Assembly (NCBI RefSeq): GCF_963576675.1
Contig: NC_088910.1
Location: 87,550,104 to 87,614,103, forward strand
Reading direction: 5' to 3'
Length of the DNA: 64,000 bases
Source of the DNA: Euphorbia lathyris
Taxonomy: Eukaryota > Streptophyta > Magnoliopsida > Malpighiales > Euphorbiaceae
Shown: positions 21,024 through 31,064 of the stretch, in pieces
How the letters are laid out: each line of letters starts with the position of its first letter
Numbering within the stretch: position 1 is the stretch's first letter
The notes under the pieces: model-generated
Told to the model about the DNA's origin: nothing
What the model saw: the letters and a program-made list of their open reading frames with translations, nothing else
The model's database searches: none
Translations under genes and position numbers: made by a program

Positions 21024-22559
21024 TGTTGAAACACCTTTCCACAAGATTTTGATTTGACAAAATCATTTAAGTTTAATCCATGATTAAGAGACAATTAAAT
21101 TTAAGTGCTTTGATTTAATTGTACTAATCCGTTTGTTCAATATTGAGTATAAACATAAATGCAAAAGGAAATAAAAAATTAAGACAGGACAAAGTCAGCA
21201 TGAGAACACAACACAAGCTGAGTGAAGAGCAACTCAGCACAAGAGAAAATAAGTCATCTTCAAAACAACAGCTTAAGAATGAAGTTGATCAAAGAAGCTG
21301 AGTGGAACGAAACTCAGCATGAAAGAAATCTGCTTCAGAACTAGATCGTGCAGAACGAAGCTGACCATGGAAAGCTGAGTGAAAAAGAACTCAGTATGAG
21401 ATTTGATGACAATCAAAGACAATAACTATCGAAGTAAAGCTAAGTGATTTTCAGGACAGCATGAATGATCCGTTAGCTAAAAGACAAATCCGACAACTTT
21501 CTGCACCAATAATTGAAGCCTTGGAATTACGCAAAAGCCAAATTCTGAGATGCATGGGTCAACTGTTCGTTGCTATAAGATAAACTGCCGCAAGAAGACA
21601 AAGCCTGTAGTAAGAAGACAAGCCTAACATCTGAAGAAATCAGAAAACAAGATTGGCATGCACATCTGAAGCTGACCAGAAGTTGGTCCCCCAAAAGATC
21701 CGTTTTGGATTCAACGGACAAATCAAATTCAAATCATTTGATCCTCAAAATACAACTATAAAAGGACAAGCAATCCTCTTGCATCATTGCCGATTTATAC
21801 AGAAAATACAAGTGAGAAAGATACAAATTCAAAGCACTCAAAAACAAGAAAGAGATCTTACACCAACCTTCTATTCCTTGTGTAAATGCTAGATTGATTG
21901 CCTGTAATCATCTAAAGTGTTCCTTATCTGAAGAAGAACAATTTTGTTTTCAATTGTAATATTGAGAGTGTTGTGCTGAGTACTCAATATTAAGTACTCA
22001 GTGGTAGAGAAATCTAGGTGCTGGGTTGTAGCACTTAGTAGGAGTTGAGTAGACGAATAGAGGAAGGTACTCTTGCATATTCAACTGCCTTGTAACCGGT
22101 TTGTGCTCTACCTTTAAAGAGCTCAGTATTGGATTCTAAAAGCCCGGAGGAGTCTGGGGACTGGACGTAGGCGGAGAGGCCGAACCAGGATAAGTCATAC
22201 TGAGTAATTTCTTTTTTTTTTGAAGACCATACTGAGTAATTTCTAACTCTCTTAATATATATATATGTGCATGTGTTGTTTGTTATACTTACTCAGCATA
22301 TAAACTGTTTAAAGCTGACACTGAGTAAAATTAGAGTGCTGAGTTGGAAGCTGACCACAAAAGTGTCAATTCCCAACTCACAAGTGAAACAATCTTAGTC
22401 AACATCTGACTAAAGCTGTCTCACACTAAGATCGGCCAAGCTGACCAAAACTAAGTTAATAAACTCACTAAAATTATCAAGTCAACAAGATTAATTAGCT
22501 AAAAAGTTACATTAGTTCCTAACCCCCCCCCCCTTGGAACTAATCACACGGGACCAACA
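21024..22559 (+). repeat. E1 5' LTR
   Basis: It starts TGTTGAAACACC and ends GGGACCAACA, 1536 bp. It holds three GCTGAGT-loop-ACTCAGY hairpins (21217, 21297, 21374), a TATA box at 21757-21763, paired hairpins at 21976-22001 and 22014-22038, and a poly-C-loop hairpin at 22511-22544. It is longer than the other LTRs. Part of the excess is a duplication of CATACTGAGTAATTTCT around a T run at about 22196-22244. Confidence 0.93.
21757..21763 (+). promoter_or_regulatory. TATA box of E1 5' LTR
   Basis: TATAAAA within CTATAAAAGGACAA. The same context occurs in E3 (40890 and 62815) and, on the minus strand, in E4 (55841-55847 and 45641-45647). E2 has TATAAATAG at 24862 and 34993. It is about 800 bp before the LTR end, so the RNA would have a long 5' leader. 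Confidence 0.7.
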
Positions 22560-22561
22560 AG

Positions 22562-22574
22562 TGGTATCAGAGCC
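22562..22574 (+). other. E1 primer-binding site
   Basis: TGGTATCAGAGCC, two bases after the LTR; complementary to the 3' end of initiator Met tRNA. This site primes minus-strand DNA synthesis. Confidence 0.9.
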
Positions 22575-22621
22575 TAAGCTCACTACTCAAAGATATAACT
22601 ATCTTGAGCTGATCCCGATAA

Positions 22622-24264
22622 ATGGCTGAGAACAGCACTCGTTTCCTTCCCGGGAACCAAACAACACAGATACTCCCTGAGGGATTATCAATTAGTCGGC
22701 CTCCCATATTCTTTGGATCTAATTATATATTCTGGAAGAATAGGATGAAGAACTTTATTCAAGCCACAAACATGAGTGCATGGCTTGCAATAGTTCAAGG
22801 CCCATACGTGCCATATAAAACTGTTAACAATGAGAAAGTTGTTAAGAGTGAAACTGAGTGGTCAGAAGATGACCTTAGAAAACTTCAAAACAATGTTTCG
22901 GCTATCAATATGCTTCACTGTGCTTTAGATGCTGCAGAATACAATAACATTTTAGGTTACGAGTCAGCACAGGAGATTTGGAAAAATCTTGAAGTAACCT
23001 ACGAAGGCACAAGCAAGGTCAAGGAATCAAAAGTAAATCAGCACAGGAGATTATACGAGTTGTTCGAGATGAATGATAATGAGGACATCTCGGGAATGAA
23101 CGCTAGATTTACCAACATTATAAATGAGCTGAAAAGACTTGGAAAGAACTTCACCGAGGAAGAACAGGTGAAGAAGATCTTGAGAAGTCTTCCCAAAAGC
23201 TGGCAGGCTAAAAAGACTGCAGTGGACGAAGCTCAGGACCTGACTACGTATAAGTAAGATGAGCTGATCGGATCGTTGCTGACTCATGAGATATCAATGA
23301 AAAACTTTGAAGAAAAAGAGAAGTCAGAAGACAAGAAACAAAAATCACTTGTCATGAAAGCTGACTCCACCGAAGCTGACTCATCTGATGATGAGGAAAT
23401 GGCAATGTTCACCAGGAAGATGAAGAAGCTGTTCAGGAAGAATGATAGGAACAACAAAAGGCCATTCAGAAGAAATGACAAATACAAAGCTGAGCCCAGC
23501 GACAATAAATATAAGAAGGACAGCTCAAAGCCTGTCACATGTTTCGAGTGCCACCAAACAAGAAGGGCAGCAGAAAAGCTATGGTAGCCACATGGAGTGA
23601 TAGTGATGAGTCAACCTCATCAGAAGCTGATGCAAATGAAACAGCAAATATATGCTTCATGGCCGATAATGCTGACCGCACTTATTCTGAGCAAGCTGAC
23701 CTCTCTGATGAAACTGACCAGGAGGAACACAATAATGAGGTAACATCCTTACTTTTGCTTAGAAATGAGATGATAAACGCCCTGAGTGATTTATATGCGC
23801 TAACTAAAAAGTGCAATAAGAAAGTAAAGGCACTCAGCATGCGGTGTGATGAGATTGAAGAGGTCAAGCTCAGTGACCTCCGATATCTTCTCCAAGACAA
23901 TTCAACTTTGCATAGTAACATAGAACTTATGCATAAGTTTGTCTCGGAGGTCCAATCAGATTCAAAGAAACTGAAAAAGGATGTCACTACCCTACAGAGC
24001 CAAATAAAAGGTTCAATCAAGAATAAATCCCATGCTGAGTACTCAGGTACTGGTCAGCATAAACAGTTTACTCAATGTGAATGTTGCGGGAAAAGAGGAC
24101 ACACAAGATATGTGTGTTGGTACAATAAGCGGATTTTCCAATGTGACTTCTGCGGAAAGAAAGGACATACTACTAAGGTATGTTGGCATGCTCAGCACAA
24201 TAATGCTAACCACACTCAACATCACCCTCAAAGGGTAATTCACTGTGACTTCTGTGGTAAAAGT
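22622..24264 (+). pseudogene. gag: E1 gag, 5' part (interrupted by E2)
   Basis: Capsid/nucleocapsid polyprotein of a Sirevirus. It begins MAENSTRFLPGNQTTQ with a UBN2-type copia gag core (FFGSNY.FWKNRMKNF, LHCALDAAEYN, VNQHRRLYELFEM, ILRSLPKSWQAKK). TAT to TAA at 23255-23257 truncates it. The frame stays open to about 23558, where a deletion of some 40 bases removes the second half of the first CCHC knuckle (CFECHQT is left) and shifts the frame. The shifted frame then runs through a coiled-coil-like segment and CCHC knuckles CECCGKRGHTRYVC and CDFCGKKGHTTKVC. The last knuckle is cut at CDFCGK by E2. The rest of gag resumes at 35740. Confidence 0.9.
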
Positions 24265-25611
24265 TGTTGAAACACCTTTCCACATAATTTTGATTTGACA
24301 AAATTGTTTAAGTATAATTAAAAACATATTCTAAAACACACTAAGTTTAAATGCTTTGATTTATTCTACTAATGTGTTTGTTCAATGTTGAGTTAAATTG
24401 TTTATAAGACACAAAGATTAAAAGGCCCAAGCCCAATACGGAAGTCAAAGCCCAAGTCAAACAGTTTAAGGCAACTCGGCCCGCGTATGTCAAAACGCTG
24501 TCGTTATGTACAAAACACAGCTCAGCGGAAGAAGGATCTAGAAGACCTTCGTGGAACAACTTCGGGACGAAGCTGCTGAGTTGATTCGACAAACAGTACA
24601 AGACAGCAGCTGGCTAAGAACAACTTCCAGACAAAGTGTTTCCACTTTGGGTAAAGTTCAGAAGACACAGTATGCTGTCCAGTTGACCTTACCATAAATG
24701 GAGAGACATTCTGCCGAGCTCACCAAAAGCTGACCGAGGACAGAAGATACTCAAATCTGATTGGCCGAGAGCTCTGAGCAAGACTGGGTGGCAACGACAG
24801 GAAGTCGTTTCCCTCCAACGGTTATTTCGAAATTCGAAATGACCGATGCCTCAGACGTCTCTATAAATAGTGCCATCAGTTGCTTCATTCCACACAGAAC
24901 TTGATCAAGCCATTACGCTGACCAAATCTCTACGCAAAGTTCTGCAAGAAAAAGCAAAGCAATATTACACTAAATTTCATATCTTTTGTGTAAAAGTCTA
25001 GAGTGATTATTCAATCATCTAAGGTGTCTTAGCAATCATTGTTTAGGACAAACACTTATCATTTCTAGAGATTAGAAAGGAGAGGCTGAGTACTCGGTTA
25101 TAGTACTCATCGAGAGATTAGGATTGAGTAGAGGTATAGATGAAGGTACTCTTGTTATACTCAGTTGCTAAGATTGTAAAAGGTTTGATGCTCTACCGTT
25201 AAAGAGCTCAGTAGAGAATTCAAAATCTCGGAACGTGTTCCGGGGACAGGACGTAGGCTTGGAGGCCGAACCTGGATAAATCTGCTGAGTAACATATTTC
25301 TAACCTTAAACTCCTTTATATATTTATCGCTTGCTTAAACAAAAAACTGACCAAGTAAAGAGGTCAAGCTGAGTTGTGCGCATTGAATATCTGAGCTCAG
25401 GAATAGACTCTAAGTGCTATCTCCTGACTCAAGCAAAGAAACTGACTTAGTCACTAGTTGACTAAGCCAGTATCTTACTATTCACTCAGCGCCGCGGTTA
25501 AAACCTTTTTCTCACGAAAAAGAAGTCTGCCCTAACTTAAAATTTTTAAATAGTTCCTAACCCCCCCCCCCCCCCTTGGAACTATACTTGTAAAATTATA
25601 AGGGACCAACA
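24265..25611 (+). repeat. E2 5' LTR
   Basis: TGTTGAAACACC to GGGACCAACA, 1347 bp. TATA box at 24862-24869. The poly-C-loop hairpin at 25550-25585 has 15 Cs. A minus-strand frame of 84 codons inside is repeated in the other LTR and is not a gene. Confidence 0.95.
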
Positions 25612-25613
25612 AG

Positions 25614-25626
25614 TGGTATTAGAGCC
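25614..25626 (+). other. E2 primer-binding site with one mismatch
   Basis: TGGTATTAGAGCC: the canonical C at the seventh position is T. The other three elements have TGGTATCAGAGCC. The change weakens pairing with initiator Met tRNA by one base, or gives a G-U pair. Confidence 0.85.
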
Positions 25627-25673
25627 TAAAAGCTCACTGTAAAAGGTTTAACCACCTTGAGCTGATCCCCACT

Positions 25674-27417
25674 ATGGGCGAAAACAGTACTCGATTTCTC
25701 CCAGGAAACCAAACAACTCAGATCTTACCTGAGGGGTTGTCCATTACTCGGCCTCCCCTATTCTTCGGGTCTAACTACACCTTCTGGAAGAATAGGATGA
25801 AAAATTTTCATTTAGGCTACAAATATGAGTGCCTGGCTATCCATAGTCCAACTTCCATTTGTACCTGTTGAAGTTGTGGCTGGCCAAACAGTTGTTAAAG
25901 CTGAGGCCAAATGGACAGAGGATGATCTCAAGAAGCTACAAAATCATGCTTCGGCTATAAATATGCTTCACTGTGCGCTCGATGCTGCAGAATATAATAA
26001 AATCTCAGGTTGTGAGTCGGCACAAGAGATTTGGAAGAAGCTGGAGGTCACCTACGAAGGAACCAATAAAGTAAAAGAGTCCAAGGTGAACCAGCAGATG
26101 AGACTGTACGAGCTGTTCGAAATGAATAATGATGAGGGTATATCTGACATGAATGCAAGGTTTACCAACATCATCAATGAGCTCAAGAGACTTGGGAAGA
26201 TCTTCACTAAGGAAGAACAAGTCAAAAAGATACTCAAGAGTCTTCCTAAAGACTGGCAAGCAAAGAAGACCGCTGTTGAGGAAGCTCAGGACTTAACCAC
26301 CTACAAATATGATGAGCTCATCGGTTCGCTGCTGACCCATGAAATCTCGATGAAGAATTTCGAGGTGAAGGAAAAGTCTGAAGACAAGAAGCAAAAATCT
26401 CTTGTCATGAAAGCTGACTCCACTGATGGGAGCTCAACAAATGACGATGAGATGGCTATGTTCACAAGGAAGATGAAAAGGCTGTTCAGAAAGAATGACA
26501 AATATTCTAAGAAGCCTTACAGAAAGTTTGATAAGTATAAAGCTGAGTCCAGCGACAGCAAATACAAGAAAGACAACTCAAAGCCCATTACATGCTTTGA
26601 ATGTCATCAAACTGGCCATATCAAGTCAAGCTGCCCCACGCTGAGGAAAGATAAGAAGAACGGAAAAAAGGCAATGGTGGCAACATGGAGCGACAGTGAT
26701 GAGTCTTCATCAACAGAAGCTGAGGCCACCGAGTCAGCGAAGATATGCTTCATGGCTGACGAACTTGCTGAGCCATGCGTCTCTGAGCATGCTGACCCAT
26801 CCATTGCATCTGATGATGAGGAGCTATCAAATGAGGTAATATCACTTTCCCAGCTCAGAAACGAAATGGGTAATGCCCTGAGTGACCTCTATACACTTGT
26901 CAAAAAGTGTAATAAGAAAATTAGAGCACTCAGCAGGCGTTGTGATGAGGTTGAAGAGGTCAAGCTAAGTGACCTCAGATTCCTTCTTCAGGACAACTCA
27001 ACTTTGCATGATAACATGGAGATCATACATAAGTCTGTCTCTGAAGTCCAATCAGATTCAAAGAAACTGAGAAAGGACGTCACAAATATCCAGAACCAAC
27101 TAAAGGTTCAAAACAAAAGAAATATTCCTCTGAACGCTCAGTACCGAAGTACTGGTCAGCAGAGATGGAATCCCCAGCGGAATGTCCAGTGTGACTTCTA
27201 TGGGAAGAAAGGACACACCACAAAGGTGTGCTGGCACGCTCAGCACTGGGGTGCTGACCAGTCAGTGAGAAATCCTAAACGGAAGGTCAGCTGTGACTTC
27301 TGTGGAAAGAATGGCCATACTGTCCAAGTATGCCGCCATAAAATAAAATATGATGCTTTACCTGTTGACCCTAACAAGCAAGGACCTAAAAAGAATTGGG
27401 TACCTAAAAGTAACTAG
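25674..27417 (+). pseudogene. gag: E2 gag with early frameshift
   Basis: It starts at ATG 25674 (MGENSTRFLPGNQTTQ). One extra base at about 25806 (TTTTC before ATTTAGGC) shifts the frame after FWKNRMKNF; the original frame also has CAA to TAG just after it. From 25825 the correct frame is open for 530 codons to TAG at 27415-27417. Seen in order: UBN2-type gag core, charged Lys/Ser linker, CCHC knuckle CFECHQTGHIKSSC, acidic stretch, coiled-coil-like segment, then two more knuckles. The middle one reads CDFYGKKGHTTKVC, with the second Cys replaced by Tyr, and the last is CDFCGKNGHTVQVC. E2 therefore has three knuckle positions, one damaged, against four in E3 and E4. Confidence 0.9.
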
Positions 27418-27422
27418 TTACA

Positions 27423-30400
27423 ATGCAGGTAAGCCTGAGGTGTGCTGAGAAGTCAACGATGTGGTATATTGACAGCGCATGCTCGAGGCACATGACTGGT
27501 GATGAAACTCATTTCATCATGTTTGAGCGTAAACGAGGAGGAAGCGTAAGTTTTGGAGACAACAAAAAGGGTAAGATAGTAGGGTCAGGAACCATCGGAG
27601 GTAATCCTACTATTGAGTCAGTCTCCCTAGTCAGCGGACTCATATGTGACAATGGGAGAAAAGTTATATTTGATGCTACTGGATGTAAAATATACGAGGG
27701 AAAAACAAATGAGTTAATTTTAACTGCCCCTCGGATTGATAATGTCTTTATGCTAGACTTGGAGAAAAAGTTTTCAAAAACTGTATGCTTAGTTTCAAAG
27801 GAAGAAAATTCCTGGCTATGGCACAGGAGACTTGTCATGTAAGCATGGACCTCCTGGCCAAATTAGCAAGAAAGCAATTGGTTGAGGGACTGCCTGAACT
27901 TAGATTTGAAAAAGATCAATTATGCCACGCTTGCCAAGCTGGAAAACAAACCAAACAATCTTTTCATAGTAAAAATGTTGTCTCAACTAAGCGTCCGTTA
28001 GAGTTACTACACTTGGATCTCTTCGGTCCAGTCCAGCCGTTGAGTCTGGGTGGAAGAAGATTTTCCTTGGTCATTGTAGATGACTTCTCTCGGTACACTT
28101 GGGTCATCTTGCTGAGTAGCAAGGATGAGACCTTTGAGACATTTTCAAATTTGGTTAGAAAACTTGAAAATGATAAAGACCTAAAATTGGCTCACATCCG
28201 AAGTGATAATGGTGGAGAATTCAAAAACCAACAGTTTGTTGAATTCTGTGAAGCCAGCGGCATTGACCATAACTTTTCTGCTCCTAGAACGCCTCAACAA
28301 AATGGGGTTGTTGAAAGGAAAAACAGAACACTGGTTGAAATAGCCAGGACAATGCTGAGTGAGCATAGGCTTCCAAAGTATTTTTGGGGAGAAGTTGTTA
28401 ACACAGCGTGCTACATTCTTAATAGGGCTCTTGTTAGACCTATACTAAAGAAAACCCCTTATGAGCTTTGGAAAGGACGAAAGCCCAACATTGGATACTT
28501 TCGTGCCTTTGGCTGTAAATGTTTTATTTTAAACACTAAAGATAGCCTAGCTAAATTTGACTCAAAAGCTGATGAAGCTATCTTTTTAGGCTACTCAACA
28601 AACAGCAAAGCATACAGAGTTTTCAATAAACGAACTCAAGTTTTAGAAGAGTCAGTACATGTTGAGTTCGACGAAACTAACCCTGCAGGAAGATATCTGC
28701 CGCTGACCGAGGATGATCCACACTCAGCACCCACTGATCAAGATACAGCCGCTGAGTCATTCCCTCAAGGGCTGACCAAAGGTAAAAGTGAACCAAATAT
28801 TGTTTTCACTGACCAGTCTTCACCTGCAGAGATTGTTGAAACACAGACAGCACAAGACATCAATCTACCCAAAGAGATAAGAATTCCAAGAGGGCACTCA
28901 GAGAGTGCAATCCTTGATGCCGCTGAGAATACCCTGATGACAAGGAACCAACTCAGAAAGTACCTCAGCAATGTAGCCTTCGTCTCAGTTCAGGAACCTA
29001 AAAACTTCGCTGATGCTGAGGAAGATGAATTCTGGATGAGCGCAATGCAAGAGGAACTTGACCAATTCAGAAGAAATGATGTATGGGAGCTAGTGCCATA
29101 TCCAAGGAGTCAGAAGACCATTGGAACAAGATGGGTCTTCCGCAACAAGCTGGATGAGCAAGGAAACGTAGTCAGGAACAAAGCAAGGCTGGTAGCTCAG
29201 GGCTACAGTCAGTAAGAAGGTATTGACTACGGTGAGACCTTTGCCCCAGTGGCAAGGCTAGAGGCTATTAGGATTTTATGTGCATATACATCTTACATGA
29301 ACTTTAAACTGTTTCAAATGGATGTTAAGAGTGCATTCCTTAATGGAGTTATAAACGAGGAAGTTTATGTTAATCAACCTCCAGGGTTTGAGGATCCTAA
29401 ATTCCCAAACCACGTTTATAGACTCAAAAAGGCTCTGTACGGCCTCAAGCAAGCACCACGTGCTTGGTATGAGAGGCTGACCAGTTTCCTGCTGACTAGA
29501 AATTATGTCAGAGACAAAGCTGATACAACCTTATTCATTAAGAGAAAGGGTAAAGATACCCTGCTGGCTCAAATATATGTTGATGATATTATTTTCGGTG
29601 CTACTAATGAGTCAATGTGCAAGGAATTTAGCAAGCAAATGCAGACTGAGTTTGAAATGTCTATGATGGGAGAACTCAACTTCTTCCTTGGACTTCAAAT
29701 CAAACAAGGAAAGAATGGCATCTTCATCAGTCAAACTAAATATGCCAAGGAGATATTGAAGAAATATGATCTTGAAAATTGCAAGCCAATATCCACTCCT
29801 ATGGGCACTGACACTGTCCTCTGCGCTGACGAGAATGGTAAGTCGGTAGACAGCAAATTGTATCAAGGTATGATAGGCTCTCTACTTTACTTAACAGCAA
29901 GTAGACCGGACATTCAGTTCTCAGTATGCTACTGTGCTAGATATCAATCTAACCCTAAGGAATCTCATTACATAGCTGTAAAAAGAATCCTTAGATATTT
30001 GCAAAGCTCAGTGAACGCAGGTTTATGGTATCCCAACACTCATGGCTTTACACTCGTTGGATACACTGACGCTGACTATGGTCGAGACAAGCTAGAACGG
30101 AAAAGCACCTCTAGAGGATGTCATTTCTTAGGAAGCTGTCTTGTATCCTGGTTCAGCAAGAAGCAGGCGTCAGTAGCCCTGTCTACCACTGAAGCTAAGT
30201 ACATTGCTGTTGGTCACTGTGTTGCTCAAGTCCTATGGATTAAGCAACAGCTTGAAGACTATGGTGTTCAAACAAAGACAATTGAGGTCAAATGCGACAA
30301 CAAAAGTGCAATTGATCTATCAAAGAACCCAATTCAACACAGCAGGATGAAGCATGTCAGCATAACACATCACTTCATTAGAGACCATGTACTCAAGGGT

Positions 30401-30523
30401 GAGATAAAGCTGACTTATGTCCCAGCGGATGAGCAGCTTGCGGATATCTTCACAAAGCCACTGGCTCGTGAACAGTTCAGCATACTGAGAGAAACCATTG
30501 GTATGTTTAATCCTCTTCAGTAA
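27423..30523 (+). pseudogene. pol: E2 pol (protease, integrase, RT, RNase H), disabled
   Basis: The protease motif is WYIDSACSRHMTG. A short deletion at about 27635-27650 removes part of the KGLKYNLLSVAQLCK segment kept by the other copies. A one-base deletion at about 27834 (CTTGTCAT for CTTGGTCAT) shifts the frame within the integrase zinc-binding domain. Next are the integrase D-D-E region ([27 protein letters not shown]) and the RT N-terminal part, ended by CAA to TAA at 29213-29215. After that come RT ([28 protein letters not shown]) and RNase H to TAA at 30521-30523. In RNase H the usual TEAEY is TEAKY (30197-30199). By family alignment this is the catalytic Glu, so RNase H is probably inactive. 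The pol frame differs from gag because of one missing base just after the gag stop. Confidence 0.92.
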
Positions 30524-31064
30524 ATTCCTGTTCTAAAATGTAAATTTATGCTGAGTGAATTACTATGCTGAATGATTTATGCAAATGCATGCTGAGTGAT
30601 TGTTATGCTGAGTACTTAACGCAAAATACATATCAATACTGAGCAAATATGCACACCGAGTAGTAATCTCAAACTGAGAAATCATCCTTTTATATACTAC
30701 TGACCACTCAGAATATAAAACGCTTAGTATTCTAAACGTTGAGTGTTAGATCCGTTGAATTAAATGCAAAATCACGCAAATAGCCACCTAGGATGACGTA
30801 TGCGCCGAATGTGTCATAAAAGCCAGGATCTTTGTCGATTGACAATCCCAAGGCAAAACTGACACATGGATTCGATAAGATCCACTATTCACCGCTATAA
30901 ATAATGGGTAAATCCCCATTTTTATTTTCTTTACACTTATCGAATTTTTCTTTGGCAAAGCATTCTCTCTCTCAAAACTCTCAAAGCTTCCCAATCTGTT
31001 TCTGAAACTATAACTAGAGTTTCCGTTAACATCTCCGGTGCCGGTCACCCTAAGACTAGCTCCG
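30524..31064 (+). promoter_or_regulatory. E2 pol-env spacer with GCTGAGT repeats and TATA box
   Basis: TGCTGAGT-type heptamers occur at about 30550, 30567 (GCTGAAT), 30591 and 30607, with weaker ones to 30645. A block beginning GCGCCGAATGTGTCATAAA (30802) is conserved in the other copies. TATAAATA is at 30896-30903, followed by a CT-rich leader (CATTCTCTCTCTCAAAACTC). This matches the layout in E1, E3 and E4. Confidence 0.55.

Noticed and set aside
22190..22250. The T run with flanking 17-base duplication as a SINE insertion
   Set aside because: Only about 14 bases lie between the copies, too short for any SINE body.
24347..24601. Minus-strand 84-codon frame, repeated at 34478-34732
   Set aside because: It lies wholly inside both E2 LTRs and is repeated only because the LTRs are; no family resemblance.
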